Assembly (NCBI GenBank): GCA_028622995.1
Contig: JAJQJQ010000045.1
Span: forward strand, 682,001-746,000
Direction: 5' to 3'
Source of the DNA: Panagrolaimus kolymaensis
Lineage: Eukaryota > Nematoda > Chromadorea > Rhabditida > Panagrolaimidae
DNA: 64,000 nucleotides
The notes under the pieces were generated by a model. The model saw nothing but the letters and a program-made list of their open reading frames with translations, was not told the DNA's origin and made no database searches. Both the position numbers and the translations under genes were made by a program. Shown here piece after piece: positions 36,003 through 49,444 of the stretch. Position 1 is the stretch's first letter, and each line of letters starts with the position of its first letter.

Positions 36003-39000
36003 TTGATTTCATTAATAAAGTTAGTTTGTTTTTTGAAAGTAGTAAGTAAAAATTAAGGAATGTTGTGTGTGTGGCAAAGGAAAGAAATAAAAATATATAC
36101 GAAAGACTGAAAAATGAAACTTTAATAAGATTAAATTATTTTTGTTGGACATAAAAAACGGGAGAAAGCTAAAAATTAATTTATAAAAGCTAATAAATAA
36201 TTATTCAAAATAAAAAAAAAACTAAGAAATTTGGATATTTAGAAACCTTCATTAAAACCTTCTAAACTTTTTTAACTTTCAAGCTTTGTTACCGAAAAAC
36301 GATGTTTTTTTTTGGGCAAAAGAATCTAATAATAAAACTTAACAAAAGAAGAAAAACAGACAAAGAGAGATAGTCACAAACTGGCACGAATAGAATTTAG
36401 AATCAGATTAAAATTGCATTTAAAAAAATTAAAGAACCAAAGAAGTAAAAAAAAAACCGAAGCAGTAAGTAAACGAATTTCGATCGCCACCGACAGAAAA
36501 AAAAGAAGGCTATTTTTAACTAAAATCCAAAGACAAGCTTTTATTTGGAGTCAAAGTGTATTTTTTGTTATTCGAAATAGTCTCAAAAAATAAAAGTGTG
36601 AAAAGGAAAAAAAACAATAAGAAAAACTATAAAGTGTCGAGGGACGACGACGACAAAGGCATTCAAATAAAAAAACTTTTTTCTTTATTTTATATTTTTA
36701 TTAGGATAAACTTGATCAATGACAAAAAAATAAAAATAAAGATAAAATAATAAAATCAAAGCAACGAATGAGTCTCTGTCTCACCTTGGCTTGAGTCTTC
36801 CCATTGTTTCGTCGCCTTTGTCGCCTGCTTTTTTTCAAAGCTATTTTATTTTCTTGATTGTTGTATGGCGGCGGTGGTGTTGGTGGACTGGCAAAAAAAA
36901 AAAGAAAAAAAGAAATGAAACAAAAAAATGTTGGATGATTCTTCCTTTATATTTTTTATTTTTGAAACAGGCGTTTTAGAAGAAGAAAAAAATGAATTAA
37001 GAATGAAGCCATTTTTTTCACATCGTTCATTGATAATAAAAAAAAAGTAAAAAAACTAAACTAAACTATTTTTTAGGCTTAATTAAAACAAAAACATTAA
37101 AATAGTTTTGAAAAAAAGAAGAAGAAAGGTTTGAGATTTTGATGGACATCTGCCAAAAATTTTAGGTGACATAATTTTGATTGGTCAGTTTTTAGTTAGT
37201 TAGTTTCCAAAGTGAAAGTAAAAAAGGTGAAAATTATTTTAAAACTTTTTTAAGCCGCTGCGTTTTGATTGATTAATAAACGAAAGCTGCTGCTGCCTTC
37301 TAATACTTTCAATAGTTATTTTTAGTAAATTTATTCAAGCAATAAAGAAAACTATAAATTGCTGCCAGCAAAGATAAAGCTTAATTTTTATATAAAAAAT
37401 ACAAAAGTTGAAACTTTGTAATCAAAAAATTTTATAATTATCTTCTCAAATTCAAAAAAAAACAAAGTGACAACAACAAGAAGGCGAAAGCCAAGAAGAA
37501 AAAAAACTCTCGTAGTATGTCAAAAAACCTTTACATTCACTAAAACCAAACACGATGATATCCGCCAACGACAACCAAAAGGAATGAGTAAAAAAAATTG
37601 ATTCCAACCAGAAGAAAAAAAGCTAAAATTAAGTTTTTCAAATCCAACAACAACATGAAAGAAAAAAAGAACACGAAAAAAAGGGAGAAAAAAAGATGTC
37701 AAATAAGCCATCAATAAAAAAATAAAATTTTAGCTTGCTTACATTATTTTTTGTCTCGTCGGTTAGTTTTGTTGCCGACGACAACGACGAGAATCGAAAA
37801 TGAAAATAACATTGATAATGATGATGATGAGAGAAAAAAATGAAAGTAATCAAGCAAGCAAGCAAAAAAAAATCAAAAATGCCAATGTTGTTAACAACGA
37901 ACGAACGAGATAGAAGGAAAAAAGAAAAAGAGATAAATGTCAATTAATCAAGAAAAAAAATGAAGGTAGTCAAGCAGCGGCAGCAACAACGAATGCGAAA
38001 ATAAAAAATCTATATATCGTGGATAACAAACACATAAGCAAACTCAAGCTTGAAAAGATAGGGAAAAAATAAATAACTCAGATAGCAACCCATGAAGAAG
38101 AAAAAAAGTACAATGTCAAATAAAAAATTTGTTTAAGAAAAGAACACGGGCTTCATCGATTTTGATAATGGTTGGCTGCTGATTGGCGGCTAACGTTTGA
38201 ATTAAAGAGAAAAAAATTTCTTTTTGATAAAAACTTTAATCAAAAACTTGAAAGAAGAAAATAAATAGGGTAAAGATTTTTTTTCTTGAAGCATTTGCAA
38301 ATTACAGAAAGGTTTGGAAATTGGTTTAAAAAACAAAGTTAAATGTAGTGGACTTTCAAGATGTGACCTTTCAAAAAAGGCTTATCAAGAAAACAGAAAT
38401 CTGTAATAAAAATAGAAAAAATTTGCATCAGAAAACAAGTTAATAATCTCCATTGAAAAAATCTCCATAGAAGCAAGCCTTTCTGTTTTCTTTCCCCAAT
38501 AAATCTCAAAAAACTTGCCAACAAAAAAAATTAAATTTCAATCATCAAATTATTCAAATAACAAACTTAAAAATAAAGAAAGCCATTTGGATGATTAATG
38601 ATCATTCATTTAAAATCCTTAAAACCTTTTTAATAATCCAAAAAAAGTTAGTTTGTCAAGTAAGTGTCCATTTTAAATGAAAAGCAAAACCTTTTTAAAT
38701 TCCACACAACTTTTAGATATTCCAAAAAGAAATGAAAGTTGAAGAAGAAGAAAATCTTTCATTCTTTCTTTGTTTTTGCCAAAAAGTGTTTTCGCACAAC
38801 ACAAAATTTTTTTTTAATAAAAAGGCGTTGAACTGATTGATTGACGACAATGGAGAGATAGAGAGATACCTCACTTGCACCTCTCTTTTTATTTTTTTGC
38901 GCCGGTGCTGCTGTTGGCGAAATTATTTTATTTTTATAACCGCAAAAATCTCAATTGACCTTTTTCTCCTTTCGTTTTTGCTGTCAAAGATGGCGACTTT

Positions 39001-39235
39001 ACAACCTCAGCAGCATTGTCACCGTTCATCTCTCTCCCTTAATGCCTTAAGCTATCTGACTGCAGCTGTATATAGTAAGATTTAACAACAAGAATAAGCA
39101 TATCAAAAACATAAACGATTTTATTATTCCAATAACAAAATTATAGTTTAATTTTTCAAACAACAAAAAGTAAATAAACAATGAAAAAAGAGAAAATAAT
39201 ATCACACCGAGTCTTTCTTACAAGATAATAAAAAT
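36003..39235. other. 3.2-kb intergenic region, no gene seen
   Basis: Lies between the TMC start and the eIF2A stop. It is AT-rich with long purine runs. Small open frames here (for example 37520-37943 on the minus strand and 38837-39085 on the plus strand) are Phe/Ser/Lys-rich and have no splice partners or known domains. It should hold the TMC promoter and the eIF2A 3' end. Confidence 0.55.
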
Positions 39236-41297
39236 TTAAGTTGATGAGGGTTTCAACTTTTCCTTTTCTTCCAAGAGTTCTTGTTCACGTTCAAGTTTAT
39301 CAAGCTGATTCTTTTCCAATTTGTCACCACGTTGTTGCTTAATTTTGAGTTTCTGAATATCGCGAAGTTGTGTAACAATCTTCTTAATCTTCTTTTCATT
39401 TTCACTTACAGCTGAAGAAGAAACCACAGTGCCAGCAGCTTTAAGAGATCCATCGATTGCACCTAAAAGTAAAGCAAGTATAAGTTGAGAAAACAATGCA
39501 AAAAATTGCTTACCTTCTTTTCTCATATGCGGTGGAATATAAGCAGCAGCTTTCTTAACAGAACCAGCAGCAACTTCAACTTCACCATCGCCATTCATAA
39601 CTTTGAACTTTAAACCAGTTTGGAGTTTATCTTCTTTGGTCACAGAAACAGGATTAAACTTCATGTTAACAGCTTCAGGTACAGGTTTCCACATAATTTG
39701 CCATAACTCATATTTTGTTGTTGGAGCATATTCAAACAAAAGTTTACCAGTGTAATGCCATAGACGATATCGGTTATCAACACGCATACGAGGAGCAGTA
39801 GTGGCAGTATAAAAATGTTGACCATCACCAGAAAATTCAAGATGTGTTGTGTTTTCCACTTCAATCTTATTGACTTCTTCTTGATCAACAAAGTTCCAGA
39901 TTTGAATCTTTCCTGCTGTTAATGAGCCAAAACCACAAGTAATAAGCAGATTTCCTTGGATGTTGAAATGAACTTCATTACGATGTCCTTCTCCAAGGTT
40001 CCAAACAGCGTTGCCCAAATGATTGTAAACAGCTACTTTGGCCGGCATGAAACCATAACAAACAGCAAAATGACTTCCAGTAGGACTCCATTTAACATCG
40101 TGAACTGAACCTTCTTTATCAAATAGAACCCGAGCTTTTTCCCCATTTGATTGTAAAACTTGAAGGAATGATTGACCATAATACGATTTACCAGATTTAT
40201 CAACATCAACACTAGCAAGTGCAAGTAAAGTAGTACCTAAAACAAGAATAAGCATTAATAGTTACTTCGTGAACAAAAAATGTTACCTTTCGAGTTCCAT
40301 GACATGTTTATCTTATCACAATTCATAAAGGTGACAGACGTTGATGAAGTCATCTCTTTGTTAATACGTCGAAGTTCAACACGTGCAGTACCACCATTCT
40401 TTGAAGGAACAAAAGCAGCAAAAAAGTGATCAGATTGATGAGGACTGACAGAGATAGCACTGACTTCAAGGATAACATTCTTGAATTTGCTCTTTTCTAA
40501 AAAAGTAAACCATTATTCATTCCGAAAAATGCCAAAGTAACATACCCATGTTACCATCTTCAAATGCTAATACTTCTGAACCAATTATTTGAACCATATA
40601 TTTTTCATCATAAGTCCATTGTGGAAGATCTTCTCGTCGTTTACCAATGATCGTCTTCAAGTGCTTCTTTTCAGCAACAGAGTAAAAGTTGATGTTGGGC
40701 TTCGGTGTTTTAATCGTACCATCATCACCTCGTCGACGACCATAAACGCAGTACATTTCCCAAGAAACAAAGTACGTATCTTTTGGAGAGAAGACGATCA
40801 TAGTAGGCTTCGGTGCAGGATACTTGATAACTTCTTCACCAGTTTCTGTATCAATGAGATATGTTCTGAAAATAAGAAAGTTAGTAAGATAGAAAGGTAT
40901 GTAAAGCTATAGGTGGAGAATCAATAATAAGATAAGTGACAAGCTTCATAGCCATCTTTCAATTGCATTTCATCGATTTATAGCATTGTTATAATGTAAA
41001 CAGGAAGTAAACTCACTCAAGAGAGTTGCAGAAAGCTAAATAATTTCCATTGTTTGAGTATTGCATAACACGAATATCATTTGCAGGATCACTAAAAAGT
41101 TCAAATATAGCAAAGGTTTAATGAATATAAGAAGGAAAAACTTACACCACATCAAAGCTATAAAACTGTTGAGAATTTGAGACACCTTTGTAAAGGTTGA
41201 TACCTTTTGCACCACGAACTAAAAAAAAGCTGTTGTTAGTTAAAGATTGAGAATGAAAGTAAAAAAACATACGAGCAAAGCCATTTCTGTCTTCCAT
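39236..41297 (-). CDS. EIF2A: eukaryotic translation initiation factor 2A (eIF2A)
   Basis: Seven exons, 41297-41273, 41218-41146, 41091-41017, 40865-40546, 40496-40287, 40236-39514 and 39462-39236, join in phase to 550 codons. Residues up to about 430 form a WD-type beta-propeller with family landmarks: LRGAKGINLYKG, ASVDVDKSGKSYYG, YGFMPAKVAVYN, APRMRVDNRYRLWHYTG and KYELWQIMWKP. Then come the short AYIPPHMRKEG linker and a basic, coiled-coil C-terminus (KKIVTQLRDIQKLKIKQQ). eIF2A delivers initiator Met-tRNA to 40S ribosomes in a GTP-independent way and supports non-canonical initiation in the cytoplasm. Length and order match the family and no residue is obviously missing. The open frame starting at 40255 reads through an intron and is not the true start. 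Confidence 0.94.
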
Positions 41298-41871
41298 GTT
41301 GAACCTTCTTAATCACCAAATAGACCTTTCACAAAAATAGCTTGAAATAAGCAGCAAAGAAGATGATGGATTTGCTGTAAAAAAATGGAAGTTGGAACGA
41401 TTGATTATGCGATTTTTGCGGATGAAAGAAAGTTTGTTGAAAAAAACTTTGATGTGAAAATGCAAAACTAAAAAAATGTCGAAGGAACAAAATTTTTATG
41501 GAAGCATGAATGGGAAAGGAACATGAAAAAGGCATTTAGCCAAGAAAAATCGTGGAGATTTGAAAATTTTGTGATGGATGATTGCTTTTTTTGTTTTTTG
41601 TTTGAAAGCTAACTTCCAAAGTTTTTCTGAACTCAGTTGCGATTTTTTTAATTTTGAGAATTGCTTAATTTTATTTTATTTTATTTTATTAATCATTAAA
41701 CAAACAAAATACATATTATAAAGTGTTAATGTTATAGTAAAGTTATGATAGGTTTTTACAAAGATTTTAAAGCACATGTTTGTGACGATTAAAAAATAAG
41801 TGCACTTTTAAAGATAAAAAAAAATTGAAATTACAAAACTCAAATCAAAAGATAGAACTTTTAGGCGGGCA
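41298..41871. other. intergenic spacer upstream of eIF2A
   Basis: A 574-bp gap between the stop of the helical-repeat gene and the eIF2A start. It should contain the eIF2A promoter. It shows A/T runs, including ATTTT repeats near 41670-41690, and no gene. Confidence 0.6.
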
Positions 41872-44641
41872 TTAAAACGTTTTAAAAATAGGCTTTTCAT
41901 CAGTTTTCCAATGACCATTGATTGCAGACGTAACAATTCCACGAAAATTGGTTATAAAATCAGCATTATCATGAGATCTGAAGTGAATGGTTATTCGACT
42001 TTTTGGTTCTGCATTTTTCTAAAAATTAAATTTATTTAAGGCTTTATTTATTTCTTAGGCTTTAAAAGTAAGTAAAAGACAGATAGATTTAAGTGAAGTT
42101 TGATAAACTTTTTAAAAGTGGGAAAAAATCAAGATCAAAGACGTGATTGCTAGGAAGGAGGCATACCTTTAAAAATTCTGCAAAATCTTCTGCATTAAAT
42201 AAATCATTTTGAATTGAAGCAAGAATGAATGTTTCAAATTTATTTTGAAATGGTAAATCTTTGAGAATTTGAGTTGTTTGAGGTGAACAAATTGCAGCGG
42301 TGATACTAAAAAAATTATTTTAGTTTCTTTATTACAAATTCTCGGAATTCTTAAAAATTAATGTTTGTGAATGTAAAGAAAATTATTGCATCGAGTCTCG
42401 AAAAGAAAATTTTAACTTTAATTTAGTTTTTGCCACGAAAACTTTTTTATATTTAAATTTTTGGGTGTTTTTTCATTGCAAAATGAAGTAAGTCTTACTT
42501 GATAGAATTTAACTTTGGAGTCATTTTTAGAATTTCTTCCACTGGGAGATCGTCTCCTTTGGCGATATCAATAATTTTAACCTCATGGAGATTCAAATTT
42601 TCAACTTTTCCATTTCCAATCAAAAATTTTAGCTCGTTTTCATTTAAATTTTGCGCAAAAATAGTTATATATTTTGCATCGCATCGAAATAAATTAGGAA
42701 TAATTAATTCTGATAAAGCATTAGGATTTCGAAATTGAATCCAAAAATAATTTGAAATATAAAAATTTTGAAGAAATTTTTCTTGATTTTTTGGTTGGAG
42801 ACTTTGAGTAATAGCTGCTGCTTCCATGGATTGTTTATAATATCGAATTTCTGGGAACCCCAAATCATTATTATTATTTTCTTTTAAAATTAATTTAAAA
42901 CAAATTGGAATAGAATTTTTTGTGTAAAAAAATTTACAAGTTTCAAATAATTTTTGTAAAATTTCCGAATTAGAATTTTGTAAAATATAATGCATTAAAT
43001 TTTTTGCCAAAGAAAAATTTTGAAGTTTTAAATTTCTTGGAGTAAAATAAAGCTTTTCTTCTTCGCCACTTTGATGGTCATCGCCGCCAGCTTTTTTCTC
43101 TTCATCCTCCTCCTTTTCGGAATTTTCTTTTTTCTCACCAGCTTGAAGAAGTTTTAAAACATTTTCATTATAAATTTCAAAATCAAATACATTTTTCCAT
43201 GGAACTTCGAAAGGTTTTTTTCCATAATATTCTGATACTTCTTTTCGATATTCTTTTTTTATTTCAATGTCATCAAGGAAGAAGCGACAATATTTGGAAT
43301 ATACGTGAAGCATTTGCTACAAACAAACAAATAAAAAATTAATATTTATTTTGAGATGTAAAAAAATGTTAATTCCCCATCAAAAAAAGCTATCAGCTAA
43401 ACTCTTGGATCTTGAAATGAAAAAGTTTACTGTACAAATTAAGAACAGCTATAAAGATTTAATTTTTCAGTTTCAAATTCTAAATGGATTATTTTTTGTT
43501 TTAATAAAATTAAAAAAGACGAAAGAATAAAATTTAATAACCAAAATATTAATATTTTTTTTCTTCGTTGTGCTACAATAAATTTTTTCGTCGTCAGACT
43601 TTGAATTATTTTTTGGACGTTATTAAAATGTTTTTAAACCCAATCATTCTCCCATTAAAAAAAACTAACTTTAATATTATTTCGTTGCTTCAAAAATTGA
43701 ATATAAAGTTTCCATAAATTTCGATTACCCAAAAATTCACCAATTTTATATTCAACATTTTGTTGAATGAATTCATCATCATCGTCTACTTCTTCCAAAG
43801 TTTTAAACCATTTTTCATTTTCATCATCTCCATCTTTTTCAATTTCAATTGATTTAATTTTTTCATAAATTTTTAACATTTTTTGATATTTTTTTGCAAT
43901 AGCTTTGGGTGGAGGAGAAGCTGAAAGAAAAAAAACTTATCATTGCTTAGCAAAAAAAATTTTTTTATTTATATATTCTTCGGTTTTTTTGCAAATTTCA
44001 GTGGATCTTTGACTTACCAATATTTTTTTCATATAAAATCCATTTCTTTTTTAAATTTGAATGAGGAAAAATTAAATCCTTTTCTAAATTTTTAATATTT
44101 TCAGTAAAAATTGTTTTTCCATGAGATAATTCAAAACTTGAAATTGGAGTTTGTTGTTTGTAATCAATCAATTTATTGATATTATTGCTTCGTTTAATTC
44201 CAATCATTGCATTGCTTGATGGTTGATTAAAATAAAAATGATAATATGATGGAAGGGTGAGACTTTTAATTCGTTCAAAATTTGAATTTACTGTTGCCAA
44301 ACTAAAATTAAAAAAGATAAGTTTAATATTTAAAAATAATTTCGATGTGCAGAGGCAAAGTTCCAAAGCATTGATGATGCCTCTATTTTTTTTGGTTATT
44401 GCCTGACTTACTTATAATAAAATTGCCATAATTCTTTAGGCATCATATAATTTGATGAAAATTCAGTTAATAAATTCCAATGTAAATCATTTAAATTTAC
44501 AACACTATTTTCATCTTCAGATTCTGATGGAAGTTGTTGTGGTTGTTGTAAATCCTTTTCAAGTTTATATAAAATTTTATTATAACTTGGATCATTTTTT
44601 GCACATAATTCAGCTGATAATGCTACAGTGGAACAAAGCAT
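41872..44641 (-). CDS. orphan protein: HAT-like helical repeats plus nematode lineage-specific C-terminal region
   Basis: Six exons, 44641-44412, 44301-44018, 43920-43670, 43316-42499, 42305-42167 and 42018-41872, join in phase to 622 codons. Two W..Y helical motifs stand out, ELWQFYYK near residue 72 and LWKLYIQFLKQRNN near residue 240, like half-a-TPR repeats of RNA-processing proteins such as PRP39. An acidic, low-complexity linker (EKEEDEEKK) lies near residue 320. The C-terminal half (for example SELIIPNLFRCDAKYI, LIGNGKVENLNLHEV and LPVEEILKMTP) resembles the leucine-patterned, F-box-associated orphan families I associate with plant-parasitic nematodes. No F-box itself is clear. No function is assigned. 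All phases close, so the gene looks intact. Confidence 0.72.
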
Positions 44642-45096
44642 TTTTTTTCTCTTTAAAATTAAAGACAAAAATTAATACTTTAGAGTTAAATCTAAAATTT
44701 GAGTTTCAGCAGCACCCGAGAACAAAAATGAAAAGAATTGAAGTTGTTTGTCTTTTTTTTTGAGGAATACAAAGCCAAAAAATTTTTTGTTCTTTTTTAT
44801 AACTTTTTTTATTTAAAGTGACTAACACACATGCACACACCTTCGTTATTTATTTATCTTGGGTTAATGCTTTCTTGGAAAACTATGAGTAAAAAAAAGG
44901 AATGAGAGTTGTTGTTAAAACGTTTGATAACAAAACAAAAAATATAATGAAATCATTCTTAGAAATTTAAAAAAAAAGTTTATTTTTTCTTTCAATAATG
45001 CATTTTTGAAGAAAAAAAACTTTGCCATAGAGTCTCGAAGCGAAACTCGATACCGTAATTTGGAAAAAAAGATTTTTTATTAAAAACATTAAAAAA
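44642..45096. other. intergenic spacer, nothing recognised
   Basis: A 455-bp AT-rich gap between two minus-strand genes. No repeat or RNA gene was seen. Confidence 0.6.
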
Positions 45097-46241
45097 TTAT
45101 TGAAAAAATGATAAACTTGGAACAATAAAAAATCTTTTTTTATAAAATGAAAATATAAATTTTCTATATGGTTTTATAGTTAAAATTATAACAATATAAG
45201 AGGCAGCGCAATGAAAGGACATTAAAATTAAAGCGATATAAGCAATAAATCCACTGCATTCCAATTTTAATCCAACCACAAAAAATGTTAATGCTCCGGG
45301 ATATGCTAATAATATGGAGGCACACGTGGCTTCTGCAAATACAGAATAAAATAACATCATCTAAAAAAAACTAAATTTAATTAAAATAATAAATTCACAA
45401 CTTTGAAAACCAAAAAAAACCATCTTTGAGGCGACGTACCTGAAGTTTAACGGTATTACTTCCAATATTATTTTTTAAACGAAAATTAAGTTTAATTTTC
45501 ATTTTAATAAATAAACCACTAATAAAAAAGCATGATGAAAAAATAATTAAACTTAAAATCATAAAAAATAATGATACATCGGTTGTAAAAACTAATAATA
45601 AACCATTACCATCACCATTTTTAGCTGTAAGACTCCCAGTTAATGGAAAATTATTTAATTTTTCTGGCGATAAAGTTTTTTTAATTATTTCCAATTGTTT
45701 TTCTTCGTTCGATGGATTTACAGTATAAATTGAAAGTAAGATAGATAACTAAAATTAAAGCAAAAAATGTAATAAAACAATAAAAACAAAAAATTATTTG
45801 AGATTTTTTAATTTTCTTTGTGTAATTCGTAATTTCCGGAGAAATATTTAAATATTTATACATAATTACAATATTTAGCGTAATTGAAATTAAAATAAAT
45901 GTAAAAGCATAAGCAAAAAGTCCCAATGAAGCCATCCAAGGTGGTGGCTTCGGCGAAGAAGAAGAAGAAAAGTTTAATGAAGGAGGATAAAAAATAAATG
46001 CAATAATTGGAAATAATGGTGTCAATTTAAAATATGCCATTGTCGCCATTAATAAATATGAAGAACATACATGACAAAGTAAACGTTTTTTATATTTATC
46101 AAATTTAAATGATTTTGTTAAAATTAAATAAATTAATAAAATGAAAAGTAAGGAAGAAATAATAAACAAAATATTTATGGTAAAATGATAAACTGAAATA
46201 AATGTTGGATTTGTGGCTATACTAAAGCCGGCAAAATCCAT
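45097..46241 (-). CDS. nematode serpentine chemoreceptor (Srh/Str-like), frame join uncertain
   Basis: Three coding blocks: 46241-45722, 45624-45440 and 45360-45097. They give about 322 residues and seven hydrophobic segments: TFISVYHFTINILFIIS; a CHVCSSYLLM segment; WMASLGLFAYAFTF; QIIFCFYCFITFF; LLLVFTTDVSLFFMIL; the segment after MMLFYSVFAEAT; and SGFIAYIALILMSFH. The end HCAASYIVIILTIKPYRKF is the signature tail of Str-superfamily receptors. These are plasma-membrane G-protein-coupled receptors of sensory neurons. The first two blocks are in different frames. A 97-nt intron (donor TACT/GTAAAT at 45721, acceptor CTTACAG) restores the frame, but it removes a stretch (PSNEEKQLEIIKKTLSPEK) that looks like the normal fourth-loop sequence. 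A one-base deletion or insertion is therefore an alternative, which would make this a pseudogene. Confidence 0.7.
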
Positions 46242-47554
46242 TCAAAAAATATATATGGTTTTTTTAAACATTAAAAAATATGTATGTGTGTGTTTCTGTA
46301 AAAAAAGTTAAATATTTGGGCCAAAAAAAGCTGGAAAAAAGGTTAAAGTTTATAAACATTTTTTTTTTCGTGGACAAGCAAGCGTCTGTCTCGTCTCGTT
46401 GCAACAATTGTAAAAAAAATTATTTAATTTAGAAAAAACTTTTTTTTAATTTACAAATGGATTTTATAGTCTTTAATTGTAGTGCAAAATATTATTATTA
46501 CTCATAAAGAACCATAATAAAAAAAATAAAGATTTAAAGCTAGCTAGTTGCAGCTTTTCAAATCCACAAAAAAAACTTTCTAACTTTCAAACAAAAATAA
46601 TAAATAACTTTTTTTTTAAACTTTTTTTTCATAAAAACAATTGAAGCATAAAAAAAAGGTTAGTAAAACAAGTATTGACGATTTTATTTTACTGTGTACT
46701 ACCTTTAATTAATGAGAATAAAGTGTAAATAGTTTTTTAATTAAAGCAAAACAAAAAAATCTAAGAAACCAAATTTAAAAAATGGTTATTGTTTTTCAAA
46801 TGTAAAATTTCATTAAAAAAAGCAAAACTTGGTTATTTTTAGTCATTTTTACTTTATTTTCAACAGAAATCCCTTTTTCCTGTTTGCAAAAAGAAAAACT
46901 ATATTGAATTAATTTTGATCTTTATTCCTTTATGTTGTACGCCTTACTATTTTTTAATGTTATTTTAGAAGAAAAATTAATAATAAACCATAAAGCAATG
47001 TACTAAATTATTCTTAGAGCTGTAATGAAAGACCAGCTGTATTTGGTGCAACAAACAAAAACGGAGCTTTGAAGAATAAAAACAACAACAAACAAACCTA
47101 TTTTTTATGCTTTATGATTTCTTTGAACTTTAGAGAGAAAGGGAAAAAACAACGAAACAAAAAATGCAATTATTATTGGTAATATTAAATCAACCCACAA
47201 ATGTACTTCTGAGCTTACATTGCCTGTTCGTTGTCATACATTCACATATGCCTTTTGCTTAAAGGGTTTTTATGCGAAAAGTAATTAAAGCTTTTTTTAA
47301 GTTTGCAATGATCCGAAACAACTAACTATCAATGCCCGCGCAAACCAAGTCTCTCAAAAATCCAATATTCACAACAGATAAGTCTTTTTAATTCTTATCA
47401 AAGACACATATTTGTATATGTAATTACAAATAAGAAAAAAAATTATAGCTAGACGACAATTAGGTTATCAAAGAACAAAAAAATAGTACAAAAAATGTAT
47501 GTATTTATAGTCAAATAATTTCGATTTGGTTACAATTAAAAAAGAAGAGAAAAG
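46242..47554. other. 1.3-kb intergenic region, no gene seen
   Basis: AT-rich DNA between the chemoreceptor start and the stop of the PH-like gene. No open frame, repeat or RNA structure stands out. Confidence 0.6.
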
Positions 47555-49444
47555 TTAAATGAAAGATTCATCTTCGCCACTTTGATTTGGATCATCTTGA
47601 AATTTGGTAGGAGTTCCATCAACAGAAGAACCTTCATCAACGACAGGAGCATAAAATTTTGTTGGAGAATCATATACTTTTCCACATGTATGCTTTTGAA
47701 GAGTTGTTTCATCATCCTTGAAATGAACACGTTTGACTCGAATTGGAGGTTGATTTCCACCTGTTTCAATTTCCTGCAAAAAAAACAAACATAAAGGTAA
47801 ACTGAATAAATATAAGGAAAAGTGGTTAGTTACCTTTTGACGCCAAAAATCCATTACTTGTACACGTTTTGCTGTTGGATCCATGATAATTTGAGTTGGT
47901 TTTGGAAGACGAGATGCACGAAGAAGTGATGATGATCGTGGAGGAGGAGGTGATTTTTGAATTTTTGCGAAAGAAACCTTTTGAATTTTCTGAACTGGTG
48001 TTTGAAGTTTGACACAATATGCATAAGTTCTAAAAAAAAAAGGTATGAGTTAGTTATACAAGTATATTAGAGCATAAATGAAGCCACTATAAATCAAGAA
48101 AATAAGCTACTTTAGCATTGGAGTACCACCATAAGCTTCATGATGATGATCACCTTCGATAGCCTTGCATTGATCAGAACATTTAGCATCCATATCACAA
48201 GAATGATGAGACTTATCATTACCATATGTATCAAGTTGAGCTGAAAAAGCAACACACATTAGTAATACAATGTGCCTATAAACACGTTAACATACATTGA
48301 TTCAAAATGGCAGTATTGATGGAAGTTGTTGAAGCATTAAATTCATTGATATCCTTGCAAGTTACATCAACTTCTGAAGTTCCAACAGCACTAGATGATG
48401 GATGACTTGTTGGCTTTTCATTTTGGTATTCAATAATTTCAGCATCGTAATGAATCATGCCGCTATCATAATTTCGTTCAGCAGGTTCATGTTCAGTAAT
48501 AAAAGGTGTTCGAGTTGCAGCAGGCATTGTTGTTTCAATTGATGATGATGGAGATAAATCATTGGCACTGTTGTAACTTTGAGAACTTCTTAAAAATGAA
48601 GGTGAAGCAAGAGCTCCTCTAATTGCAGGAGATGAATCATGGTTTTGGAAGCTTTCATTATCGTCGGTAACGGTTTCAGCTTGACGAGGATGACGATGAA
48701 CAATAATTACACCAGCTTGTTCTAAAAAGGTAAGTGTAAAGAGGTGAAGCAAAAAAGTAAATGGGTCAAAGATAAAACTCACTACCACTCTTATTAGCAG
48801 GAGCAACAACAGATTTAGTTGATACAACGGATTCCAAAGAAACTGTTGGATTGATTTCGTTTGCAACGGCATCACAAACATTCGCAAGACCTATTTCAGA
48901 TTGATGAGCAGCAATAAGAAGAGCACGCCATGAACGAAGGTTATCATCTTTAGAGAAACGAATATGAAGTTCACCAAAAGAAAATTGAAGAATAAAAACA
49001 GCATCATATTCAGTTGTACCACCAACACCAATAGCACGATTCTTCTTGCAAGGTTTCTTGGTTCCTTCAAAATGTAGTCGAAGAGCATGTGGTACACTCA
49101 AGATATATCCATGACGATCAGTAACATAAATGAAGAGAACACCTTTATTCGTTGTCAAATATATAGGACGACACATCCACGATGTTTCACGATTAAAGAA
49201 AGTTTGCTTTCGTTTAATTTTGATATCCAATTCTGATGCAAGTACTGAATATGAATGTTGAAAGACATCTTGAGGTGGTAAAGGAAGATACTAAAAAATA
49301 AAAGAAATTATTTTGTAAATCGTAAAATCAAAAAACTAAAAAACTTACATGTCGAAATCCACCATTTTTCATGCAAGTTGTTCGAAGAATAAATTTGCGA
49401 GGACTATGTTGCTCATGTTGTTGTTTTGATGATGATTCTTCCAT
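47555..49444 (-). CDS. PH-like domain protein with Ser/Thr-rich tail, unrecognised family
   Basis: Six exons, 49444-49349, 49290-48786, 48721-48296, 48240-48111, 48029-47834 and 47773-47555, join in phase to 523 codons. Residues of about 50-165 look like a PH or PTB-type beta-sandwich: WMCRPIYLTTNKGVLFIYV, YILSVPHALRLHF, and a closing amphipathic helix with the conserved-position tryptophan in LRSWRALLIAAHQ. The rest is Ser/Thr/Pro-rich, with a His/Cys patch (SHHSCDMDAKCSDQC), a basic proline-rich stretch (SPPPPRSSSLLR) and an acidic end. This suggests a membrane- or peptide-binding adaptor with phosphorylation sites. The start of the next gene lies 724 bp away in the opposite direction, so the two may share a promoter region. 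I do not recognise an orthologue. Confidence 0.75.
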
